DNA of 64,000 nucleotides from the NCBI GenBank assembly GCA_030144725.1, contig JASKMD010000025.1, positions 2,027,716 through 2,091,715 on the forward strand, given 5' to 3'. Under the pieces are notes generated by a model that ran no database searches, had not been told where the DNA came from, and saw only the letters and a list, made by a program, of their open reading frames with translations. The position numbers were made by a program, and so were the translations under genes. This document shows, piece after piece, positions 36,601-48,600 of this stretch (positions are counted from its first letter, which is position 1; every line of letters begins with the position of its first letter). This stretch comes from Haematococcus lacustris (taxonomy: Eukaryota; Chlorophyta; Chlorophyceae; Chlamydomonadales; Haematococcaceae).

Positions 36601-39600
36601 AGTCTCCGCTGTACCCAGAGGCACTTGAGGCAGCTGTCTTGCTGGGTGCTGGCCCTGCATCAGTCAGGTAGCCAGCTTCCAGACCACCCCCAGAGAGGGC
36701 AGAGCTATGCAGGCATGGCCCCTGGGACGGAAGCGCTGCGGGCCCCGGCCCCAAGCTGCCTGTATTGTCACTGCTGATGGATCCCAGTGCTGTGTGTTGC
36801 AAATTAGACGTGTTGGACACCTCCACCTGCACCACCACCTCTGCTGCTGCTGCCACCGCTGCCAGGCTGCTGTCTGCCTGAGGCACAAGTCTGTGCAGAG
36901 GCTGCATGTCGTCATCCGCTTCCAGTGCAGTGTGGCCCAGGGTTTCAACAGGGAAGGTGGAAGAGTAGGCAAGGGCGGTGGTGGTGGTAGCTGTGCATGC
37001 ACCCTGCTGCTCTGAGCCCACCTCATCTAGCGAGGAGGAGGCAGAGGCTGCTGTTGAGTGGCCGAGGGCGCCAGAGGTAGAGGGCAAGCCAGAGTCCAAG
37101 GGAAAGCTCGAGTAGTCTGCCTTGCTGCTGGAGGCTGCCTGTGAGGAGGAGCGCTGAATTACGGTGGAGGCAGTCAAGGAGGGTGGTGCAGCGTCGTGGT
37201 AAGGTGCAGCAGCAGGGTCATCATGTATGGAGCTAAGGAGGGTGGAGGGGTCATGGCCTGGCAGCTCAATGTCTGCCTGATCCACCTCTACTGCCTGCAG
37301 CTCGTCCACATCTAGCAGCATGTTCCTAGTCAGCCCTCCACTCCTGCTGCTACTGCCGCTACTTTGCACGCTGGCGGTGCTCTTGCTGCTTCTGCTGCTG
37401 TGGAAATCTGAAGGTCTGCTTTGAGAGCTTGTACTGCGCGGCTTGCCACCCGAACTTGCTCCGCTGATCTTGCTGGTGGCCTGGTTGCCCATGCTGTCTT
37501 GGATGCTCACCCCTGAGCCACTTTGACCGCTGCCACTTTGCAGAGGGCTGTAAGATATCTGTGTTTCACCCAGCCCGCTGCTGCTACTGCTCTTGGCCCC
37601 ACTGGCTGCCCTGCTGCCCACTGCCTGCTGATCGCTGCTTGGGCTGCTGCTGGTATGGACCTCATGGCTGCTCCTGAGCAGACTGTGTGCCAGGTCAGAA
37701 GGCTGGGTGGAGTCAAAGACAGCTGGGGGTGCCACACTATCCTGGCTGTATTCGATGTCGAGATCGTTCATGGAAGAGGCCAAGGATGGCGCTTCATCCA
37801 CACCAATGGCAGCTGAGGTGGTAGCCACTGCATTCACGTCATCCATCTGCAGTGCACACAGCAGGGTTTGTGTGGAGGGATGCTGTGGAAGCAGACAAAG
37901 GCATAGGACATGGCGGAGTCTTAAGAGTCACGGCGCAGGTTGATTGAGGCCCAAGGTCAGCAAAGCAAGGTGCAAAGCAGCCTGACGCCTGATGACGTAG
38001 TTGAAACCCACTTATTAAGGCGCCTGGAGGGTTGGGAGTTGTAGGAGTTTGCATTGCCATCAAATGTTACTATGCTCACCATGTTAATGAAGATCAGCTG
38101 TGCAAGCTTGGCCGCAGTCGACAGGGCCCCACCTTCCCAGCACCTCATCCTCACCTCAATGCTCCCAGAGGGCAGGTCGGACAGAGTGGCAGCGCCAGAC
38201 ATGCTGCTGGCCTGCCGATGAACAACCGATTGCGCCTGGCTGCTGACGCTGCCCTTGCTGCCCCTCCTGGATCTTGGACGTTCCAGTAAGCCAGTCTCCT
38301 CCTCCTCCTCCTCCTCCATCCCCTCCTCCTGGTCCTCTCCTTTCCCCTCCTGGTCCCCTCTGTCCTCCTCTTCTAGCACAGTATCCATCATGGTGTATGC
38401 CATCTCCTCTGCCCCGACCTCCTCGTCCACAGCTATCGACTGGCCTGCCAAATCGTCAGCATCCATGAGTGTGACCAGCTGCCCTCCACTGCTGGCATCA
38501 GAGCAGTACCCTGACCCCTCCGCCTGTGCCTGATCTTGCCCCTGTGCCTCCTCCTCCTCCTCCTCCTCCTCCTCCTCCTCCTCCGTGGCAAAGGTTTGAG
38601 AGTGGGCAGGAGAGCCTGATGCTCTGGCCTGCACACCACCACTGGCCTCTTCCTCAAGGATGGAGGCGTCCTGCAGCTGCTGCCATGCCGGCTGCTGCTG
38701 TGAGGAGTCCAGTGAGGTAGAGTGCTGCTGGGATTGTAACGAGTGGAGGGACTGGGCGCTCTCCTCTATGCCATACCCAGCTTCAGGTGAGCTGTCCTGG
38801 CTTGCTGCGCCCTGCTGCACACCCAGCAGTGGGGCACCAGACTTGCTTGACTGTGTCTGGCTGGATGCAGCAGAGAGGGCAGAGTGGGAAAGCTGGTGGG
38901 AGGGGAGGGGGTTGGGGTGCTGCCTCCATGCTGGCGTCGCTGGCTGCCACTGACAGGGGGAGCATTGAAGCACTGGACTGAGCACCTTGTTCGGAGGGGA
39001 TGCAGTCGCTGGCCTGCTGCTGGGTGCCAGGATGCAGAGGCCTAGTAAAAGGCACATCTTGGTTGCTTTGCTCGAAGGCAATGGAGCTGGCAGCGGTGGT
39101 ACCAAGGGCTTGGGAGCCATGGAGGTCTGACAGGACTGAAGCGCTGAACTGCGCAGTGGAGCCGTCCTCAGAGATCAGGCCACTGGCGCTGGTGGGTTTG
39201 GTATGATGTGTGCCACCGTTGTGTATCGGCCCCACAGGGTCTTGGTGGGCCCGAGGGCCTAGTGGTGTGGGAGGGCGTGGGGGAAGGCCTTTGGCGCTGG
39301 TAGGCCTTGCTTGGGACACATTTGCAGGTTGCTGCTGCTGGTGCTGCATGGCGGTGGTGGCTGCCTGGATGTCGGCATCAGCAGCGGCCAGCTCACGCTC
39401 TAAGTGCTCCCGCTGTGCCTGCAGCTTCAGCTTTGCAGCCTGCACAGAAAAGCCACACAGGCTGTAAGGACTGTAAGGCCAGCACCGGTGCGGAGTGACA
39501 CACTGGGTTATGCAGGTTGCCCTGCAACCTTGCCGCCCCGCCCCAACAGAAACAGCAGTCTCTCCATCCCATTTCTATGTACTCCATCAAGACCAAACAC

Positions 39601-42600
39601 CAGCCCAAGTGCATGGGTCTCATTAGGCTTCCTTTTGCTCGAGCGCATGCTTGAGCTTAATGAGGGGTGTGCTACCTCAATCAGGTTGGGATGGTCAAGG
39701 ACTTTTCTGGTGACGATGTTGAGAGGGTGGAGGAGTGGGGGGTTTGGGGGCACACGATGCACCCGCACCTGCCGCTTCCGTGCCTCCACTTGCTGCTCCA
39801 GCTGTGCCAACTGCTTCGCTGCAGCCTGCAGGGAGTCGTTGGCGCTGCTGCTGCCGCTGGCCTGGCGGTGAGCAGTGGCTCGAGAGGCAGAGGCTTGGTC
39901 GCGAAGACCATGCCTCTCATCCTCAACAGACACGGAAGGCACAGAGCTGGTGGTGGTGGAGGCCACCTGCAGCCAGAAGGAAAGGGAAAACAGTGCGGCC
40001 AAACAGTCGCACTAGACAGCGAGTAAGGCCATCGAACCCCTTGCTTGCACCTGTATGCACTATCTCAGGCTGATTCTCATGGCAAGCAAAGAACTAGGTT
40101 GAACCCAGACGGCTGCTCTCAATCTGCTCATTGGTGTGCTGAGGGCTGATGTCTCCTCTCTCTCGAGCTGAGCATTTGCTCGAGTTCACGCACCTGGCCC
40201 GCGCTGCTGGTTTGGACTGTGCTTGTTTCCTGGCCACTGCCGCCGCTTCCCTTGCCGGTCCCCGCTTCTGACTGGATAGCAGACGTCACGGTACTGCCTG
40301 ACTGGCGACGCTGGTGCCGGGTGGGCTGCTGCTGTGAGGCGGGGCTGCTGGAGGCAGTCACAGCACTGGCGGCTGCAGGCGGCAGCCAAGATGACACAGA
40401 AAGCTGTAAGGATGCCAGCATCCAGCCCAAGGGCAGAGTGGTGACTCGTGAACGACATGACAGCTACCTAAAGATGAGTGTGCTTCAACATGCCAACACA
40501 GCATGATACGATTAGAGGGATTGGGAGGGAGGGAAAGAAGTTAGCAAGGGCTGCCCAGACATGGTGTCTCTCTCCCGCACTCCCCCTTGAGGTCACACTC
40601 ACTGCTGGGTGTGTGGTGTTTTGCCTTGTGAAGCTCCTCCTCCAGCTGTAGAAGCTGGCGCTGCATCTTTGCTATGTCCTGCAGGGGAGCATAAGGCATG
40701 CGTGGTCATGCACATCACGCACCATGTGGTCATGCACCAGGTGTCAGGTGGTCATGCACACCACATGTCATCAAGACAGGCAGACGCTGGACTGCCAGAT
40801 GAGGTCATGACAGGGGAGACAGGTGACATGTACAAGTGATGTAAATTCAAGCTCCAAGATAATGAACAACCCTGACGCACTGCAGCTTGTGCGCCTGCCA
40901 CCACAAGATGTAGCCCTCCTGACACCATCTTCCCCCAACACAGCATCCCCCATCAGGGGACCAGAACCTGCAGCAACCAACTCAGGGCAGCAGGATTCAC
41001 CTTGGCTTTGGCTTTCTGTGCCTGGCGGCGCTGCAGAGAGCGCAGCTCTCGCTGCTTACTGGCCAGCTGGGCCGCCAGCTTTGCCTTTTCTTGGCTGAGC
41101 TGGTCAGACATGGAGCTTTGCCCGCTAGCGGAGCTGGAGCCTGTGTGCACATGAAGGCACCCTTGTTATAAGTTGCTTGTTGCAGGCAGCAGGGCACTAG
41201 GGCCAGACCAGTGGCCAGTGGTCAGCAACCAACACAGCAATGCTGGCGTCAAAGCAATCCCTCCTCCCTCTCTTCCATTCTTACCCATGCTTATCCATGC
41301 TTACCCATGCTTATCCATGCTCATCCATGCTCATCCGTGCATAGTGACACACTCACTGGTGGTGCTGCTGTCAGCATGCTTCACGACCGGTCGAGCAGCA
41401 GCAGGAGCAGAAGCTGTGGGGTCTCGTGATGGCGCATCGCTGACGGCTGTGCAGTCCGTGGTGTGTCCTTTCTCGTCTTCAATGGACGTCGAAGGATCGC
41501 TGCTGTGGGGTGTCCTGGAGCTCTCCTCAACAATGGCAGACTGGAGGTATGTGGAGGAAGTGGCAGTGTGGCGGTGGCTGTCAATGCCACCAGCTAGACT
41601 GGTACTCTGAAAGTGCTGAGCATCCTCAGAAACTTCACCCAGTGCGGAGGTGGCTGCAGAGCAGGAGGGGCGGCTCAGGCACCTCATGGCTCTGACACGA
41701 GAATACACAGTCACGGGGCACAGGCACTGCAAGCATCACTGTGGACGACCTGGTGCCAGCAGCAATGTTGGTCCCAGTGCTGGGGCTTCAGTCACCAAGA
41801 TCAGTACATAGCAGTAGCTGGTATGTGACATGTATGTCTGGTATGTGGTCTCCAGCAGCGTGGCCGACGCATGCCTTGTGACAGAAGGTTCCATGGTAGC
41901 CGTGGTGGTATTGGTGATGGTGGTGGCAGTGGTGGTGGTGGTGTGGGGTGCTAATCATGCAACTTGTGCTGCTTGTGAACCTTGTGGGCATGGACTTTCA
42001 GGGGTGTCAGCGGGGGGGGAGTGTGTGCTCAGCCCACCTGCAGTGGTCCCTTTTTCTTCTACGATGGACACCGTTGCAGCAAACCTGCTGCTCTGCTGCC
42101 CAGCAGCCTGGAGAACAGAGCCAGCCGGGGTGGAAAAGCCCTCGCTGTACACGGTGTCTTGCATGGCGTCGTCTGCGATGCTGCTGGTGCTTTGGGAGAC
42201 GTGCTGACTGGTGCTCTCTGCTGAAGCAACAGCAGCAGCATGCAAGCACGAAGCAGCATGGCAGGTAGGTGCTGAGGAGTGACCTGAATGACCAAGTTGT
42301 ATGGATCAGGAGACGTGTATGAGTGGGCGCAAGGAGAGGTCAGGCGGTGATGGGACATGTGTTGTAGTCACAATGGGCAAGCCACAGGCAATGGATAACA
42401 AGATCTTATAGCATGACTACTGGCGGGTGGTGAATGTGCCGTCCAAGTTATTCTAACATATACCACTACGGTTTAGGCCATGCATGGTCTCATAGCACTG
42501 GGGCTCAGTGGTGCACACACCTTCAGCGATGCAGCTGGGCTGAAGCAGTGAAGAGCTGGCTGGGTGGGAGGACTGCCGCCTCTGGCTTGGTAGGGAGGTG

Positions 42601-45600
42601 CGAGAGCTGTGCTGCGCAGGGTGCGTGGTAGGGGGCCTGTGCGACGAGGTAGGCTGGGAGCGGGTGGGTGTGGCAGCAGCTGCAGCTCCACCGCCTGTCT
42701 CTGGAGCAGGGCTGGCCTGAGGCTTGCCAGGGGTTTGGCCCACCCTGGCAGCCAGGGCCTGGGCTTGTTGGAGCTGCAGGGGGGCAAGCAGCAAGCCTGT
42801 GTTGTCCGTTGTGCTTGTGCCCTGGCTATGCTCTGCTGTTTTACACAAACAAGCATTTAGGTGGCTCACGCAAGCAGTCGCCTAGCTTTACAACTGCTTT
42901 GCTGCCAGGGTTGCAATGCATACGGCTGTAACGGAGTCATGTTCACCTGCAATCCCCATGATACCATGGTGTCCCTGATAGCTCGCATCTGGCTTTCCAG
43001 GCCTGACAGCACCAGGTTGAGCTGCATGTTCAGCATGAGCTCCGCATGCATCAGCTCTTGTCGCCGCTTGCCATGTGAGCTGGGCAGCTCTGCAGCAATC
43101 TGCACCACAGCACACATCAGCACCCAACATGTTGGTGAGGAGAAGCTGCCAAAAGGTTCCTGTCCCATCGCTGAAATGTGTTCCTCACCATGTTCCACAC
43201 CCACCTCAATGCACACAGTGACGACTGTGACACAATACATCAGCTGATGAAACCTGCTTACAGCATGTGACCTTCACCTTGACTTGCTTCCCCTCACCTA
43301 TATCCTCCTGGACCCTTACTTCCCTTTGTAACTACTCACTGGGTCCAGTTGACGCTGTGCAGCAGTGATGGCGGCTGCCTTCTCAGCCTCCAGTGCCGCC
43401 AGCTGTTGTTGAGCCTCTGCCTGGTGCTGGTACAGCAGCTGCATCAAGTCAGTGGCGCTGGCATCAAAGCCGCCTGCATGTCACACGACCCAGACATGCC
43501 CCTATGGATAGCCATGCTGATGTTGAGGGACAACACTACACTTGCAACTCATTGAGAGCTCCATTACATGTCACTTGTTGTGACATGCACGTGGATGCAT
43601 AGTCATGTAGCCTGACATGGAAGCGCATCTCATCTTATTGTCCTCACATGCATGCCAGCACAAACATCCCAGCACATCCAATAGCACTGCATGTGGCAAG
43701 TCGTAACAGGCAAAGTCATGGCAGGCACGGGCGGGAGTGAGCCAAGGCCTCACCTGCAGGCGAACCCCTAAGGTGATTGAAAGGTGATAGGGGTATGCCG
43801 GCTGTGCCACCCGCTGCTGCCATTCGGGACGGTCTGCTGGGCGAGTGCAGGCCAGCCCTGACACCGCCAGCTGTGACAGGCAATAGAGAGGAGGAGGGGA
43901 TAGCTGAGGCCGAGGGAATGGCTGACGCAGAGGCTGAGGGCATGGTTGTCGCAGTGGGGATGGCAGAGGTCAGGGCAGACGCTGACATTGTGGCTGTCTG
44001 CACCGCTGTCAAGGCTGTTGTGGCCAAAGATGCAGTCAGCGGTTGAGAGCCTGTCAGGATGGAGGAGCCCGTGGCGGTTGCGGGAGCAGGTGCATCGGGG
44101 AGTATAGAGTCGGCAGTAGTGGTGGCCTCTCCGGTGACCTCGCCGGGCATAGTGTAGCTCAGCTCTTGAACAGCCGTCTGGCTGCGAACAGAGGTGGCAG
44201 CTGTGGAGCCGCTGCGCTGCGGGTGCTGCAGGGACGACAAGCTCCTGGTTTCAGGGCTGGAGCCAGTGCCGCCGCTGGCGGTGTCAAAGGAGACGCTCTG
44301 TGGCATGCCAGTGGTCAAGATGCTGGCTGTTTGCAGCTGGCTGGCATTGTGGATGGTGGCAGGCATGCTGGTAGCCTGAGCACTGCTTGCTATGCTGCTG
44401 GTCGGCTCCCGACTCGCTGCCTCACTGTACACCTGTGGCATGACACGCATCGCTGTGTCAGTCTAGGCTAGCCACATTAGTCAAGCATTCATCAAGGAGA
44501 CTTCAGCGGGCGTGTATGTGTATTGCCATGATCATACACTGCTCTGCAGCCACTCTGCTGATCATACTCTACTGCGCAGCCATATGCCTGGTACTCAATA
44601 CCGTGCGACACAGCAGCTGCATGTCACATCATGGCCTGTTCCTGCACACAAGTGATGTACTCTTTCAGGGCTGTGCCATGGGCTTTGGCCATCACCCACC
44701 TGGAACTCCTCGCTGATGATGGTGGTTGTGTGCAGCTGCCTGGACGCCTGTGACAGGTAGCTTGGTCCCTGTTCGTCCATGACCCCCGGCGATGATAGCC
44801 CAGGCACAGTACGCCAGCCCTGGCCCTGGGCTGGGATGGATGCTGTGAGCTCCGTCCCAGCCACGGTGCCCCTCACACTGAAGTCCTGGGAGTACGCAGA
44901 CGAGCTGCCCTCACTTCGGGGGGAGTCCATAAAGGGCTGCCCTGCCCTGCCATCCCTTGTGAGGTATGCCCCATCCTGGTTAATGGCCCCTGCAGGGATT
45001 GGGAGGGGTAGGCGCAAGGCAAGCTGCTGCATTGTGTGGCCTGGTTCATGGGCTGCTGGCCGAGGCGGGCTGAGGGGATGGCTATCAACCTCTTGAAGTA
45101 GGTCAGTAGGGATGGTTTGGATGGCAGCATGAGCCACATGGTTCGACTTGAGCTGCTCAGCAAAGGCAGCTGCCACAGTGGTCAACTGGGCCCAGCCCTG
45201 GGAGGTGGTCTCTTTGAGAGCCTGCGGACAGACGCCACAGGCGAGCCAGGACATCTTGGACATGGGCGGAATGGCAAGGGCCAGAATGTGTAGGTGGCCA
45301 TCTCTGCATCACTCAGGCATGTCATGTAAAGCATGTGGGTGGGTGTTGTGATTCTGCAACTGATAGGGGTAATGCAGCACCTGGTTGAAATCCAGCTGCT
45401 GCTGGCGCAGGATGTCCAGACCCTCTGCACGGATCTCATCTCGCAAGCTGTTCACAGTAGCCAGTGCGCGGCGGTCCTGCTAGCCCATCATAGCAGGCAG
45501 CAGCAGCAGGGGCAGCAGCAGCAGAGGGGTGAGACCATGGAGAGACTTCATTACTGAATATAAAAGCCAGACCTTGCCACGATGCCCTCGCACCATGTCG

Positions 45601-48600
45601 AATTATGGGAGAAGCTAGTAGGCAGTAGGCACTGGTGGCCCTGCTCACGCACTACAGCCTGCTGCCAGCAGCACATCCACCCCTGCCTTCCCACCTGCTA
45701 CCGCAAGCATGCTTAAATGCAGACATTGCTCCCGCTTCTGCACCTCCTCCTACCCCTCTTCACCCCTGCTACCCAGCACCAAGCTGCCCTCCCCTTCCTC
45801 CCCTTCAGCAACCTCCGCTCCTCCTCCCTCTCCCCCTTCTCCCTGGACCCTGGCTCACCCACCTGCTCCATCGCCTGCTGCAGCCTCAGCGCCTCCTTTT
45901 CCTGGGCTGCCATGCTCTCGTCCAGTGCTGCTGCCATGCGGGCCGCCTCCTGCTGCTGCAGAGCCAGCTCACGGGCATGCAGGATACCTGCCATCTCCAG
46001 CTCCAGAGCCTGCACCTCCTCCAGCCTGCCAACACACGACAAGACACAACCAGGGAGTCCTTAGCCATAGCATCTGTCAGGTAGCTGCTCAAGCTGCTGC
46101 AGTCAGCGTGCTTGGGCCAGGGTGGCTCAGGCTCTTTCAACCATGATGCTCAAGCAAGGCTTTTGCAACGAAGATGCTCAGGCCAGGGGCTACGCCCAGG
46201 CTGTCACAGCCTGGGTGCTCAAGCAAAGACTCAAGATACGTGACACACCAGGGCTAGCCCTGGCTAGGGCTGCACCTCCAGTCAGCCCACTCACTTGCGT
46301 AGCTTCTCCTCCATCTGGTGCTGCAGCTCCAAGGGTGACAACCGAGGCCTAGCCACACCTGCCTGACCTGGGCCATCTGGCATCAAGTCGTCCAACAGCA
46401 TTGGGTGGGGCAGGTCATGTGCCTCATCGTCAGCAGCATCCAGCTCTTGCCTACCGCTCGCATCACCATTTGCATGAGGCATGTCCCATTGTCCCTCTCC
46501 AAGGTGTGGCTGGGCGTCTCCTTGTGCCTGGTGTGGTGGCTGCGATGGCTGTGATGCCTGAGGGGTTGGCTGATAGATGGCGGTAGGCCCAGGCCTGCTT
46601 TGAGTCGGCAGGATGACAAAGGGCGGCAGGGACAGGACCAGGGATTGAGCCTGGGCCAGGCTTGGCTGAGGCTGCGGGGGCAGGTGGCGCTGAGGTGATC
46701 CAGGCGGGGGCAGCTGGATGTTGATAAACATGGATGGGTGCACGGCCCGCTGCTCGCTGCCTGACTGCGCTGTGTGGGCTGCTGCCTGCTCAGCCTGAGG
46801 CTGCTGTGGATGAAGTGGCGGCTGTTGCTGCAACTGCTGCTGCTGCTGGTCATGGGCAGTGGGTGGGTGAGGCAGAGGAGCAGGGTTGGTGGGCAGGAGG
46901 GAGGTGGGCAGCTGGATGGTGACTGGCGCAGGAGGGACCGCACGGGCTGCTATCAGGCTTGCCACAGAAAGGGGGTTGACTGCAAGGCACAGGAGGCACA
47001 GGTAGACAACAGCATATGATTGGAATGAAACGGGGAAAGGTCTGCTATTTTCCATGAGGCCATGGCTAAAAGGAAGGCTAGTCAAGCAAGGCAGGGCTGT
47101 TAAGGGGTAGCACGGTACCACGTACACTGCAACAGCAGCATAGCATTGGTGTGGCAGTACAGTAACAGGGTATGCTCAATGATCTATCATACTCCTGACT
47201 CAGACGCACCTCGCTGCACAGGCTGCCTGGGGAATGCAAAGCCTTCAACAGAGTCGCTGCCTGAGCTGCCAGCTGCATCCCCGTCTTCATCATGGTTGGT
47301 CCAGGCGTTGTGGATCATCTGGTGCTGCGCATGTCGCTGTTGGCGCCGGCGCCGCTGCTGTGTGTGCTGCTGCTGTGCTGCCTGCTGCCAAGCCCCAGCC
47401 GCGGACGCCTGCGCAGCTATTTGCATAGCTTCCAGCAACGCCTTCTTGGCTGGTCGGAGACGCATGGGACTGCCTTGTTGCACCTCCTCTTGTCTCAGCA
47501 CCTCAGCGCAGGACGGGGCGGGCTGCCCAGCCTGCCTGTCGTCGCTCTCATCGTCAGAGACCAGGGAGTAGTCACCTGGGCTGCTGTCAGGGTCATTGTC
47601 AGAAGCAGCTGTTACTGTACCGCAGGAGGTGCGGGCACCGTACTGCTGCAAGCCTGCCAGCAGGTCGCTGCCGGGGGAGGGTGGCATGCTGGGCAGGGTG
47701 GGTAGGGGCAGGCTGGCACGGATGTCTGGCGCTGAGGCCCAGGCCGGCAGCCGAGCCTGTTGCTGCAACAGTTCGGCTTGCACCTGGTCGGCAACAGAGG
47801 GGGCTACCCGGCTGGGTGGCAGGGACTGTTCTGGCTTAGGTAGAACTGAGCTGCTGTGCATCTGACCCAGCAGTGGGGGCTGAAGCTGTTCGGGCACCGC
47901 ATGGGCTGAATTGGGCTGGGGCCACAGGAGCAGCACCTGCTGTCCCCGGCCTTGCTGCATTGGGCCTGGCAGCATGTTGCTGGCACGCTGCTGAGCCTGG
48001 CTACTGGCTTCGTGCAGGGCACCGGGGTAGGCCGTGCTGCTGGGGCCTGTCTGTGGCAGTGCTGCTGCCGCCCCACTGGCATGCGCTGGGTCAGCCAAGA
48101 GCGTGTCACTGGATACTGCCATGGCCTGGAGCTCCCCAAAGTCATGCACGTTGGGGCGACCGTCATCGGAGCTGGAGTCGGACTGGTCTGACATAATGGA
48201 GTCACTGCATAAGTGAAACAGGCAGGCAGGCAGGCAGGTTGAGGATGCACAGGTGGGGTACCACTGGAGGCAGGGGAGGGGCGATGGAGTTGTGCACGTG
48301 ACACTTGCAGGAAGACTGGCATTGTGCCAGCTCATGTGGGTGCTGAGTGCGGAAAGAGAGTTGTCTGCTGAAGCACCTAGAGGTGTGAGAGACAAGAAGG
48401 ATAAGAACTAGTAGACTCCTAATGGAATTGGCATGTATGATGGAGGAGCTTCCACCTGGGGCGCGGCCTGCTCCCACGACCTACCCTGAGAGGGTAGTGT
48501 GTGTAGCTGTGGTTTCATGGCAACACATGCATAGCATGTGCACGAGGGCTGGGTGACCACTCACCCTTCCCTCCTGACCTCCCAGCTATCTTGAGCAAGG

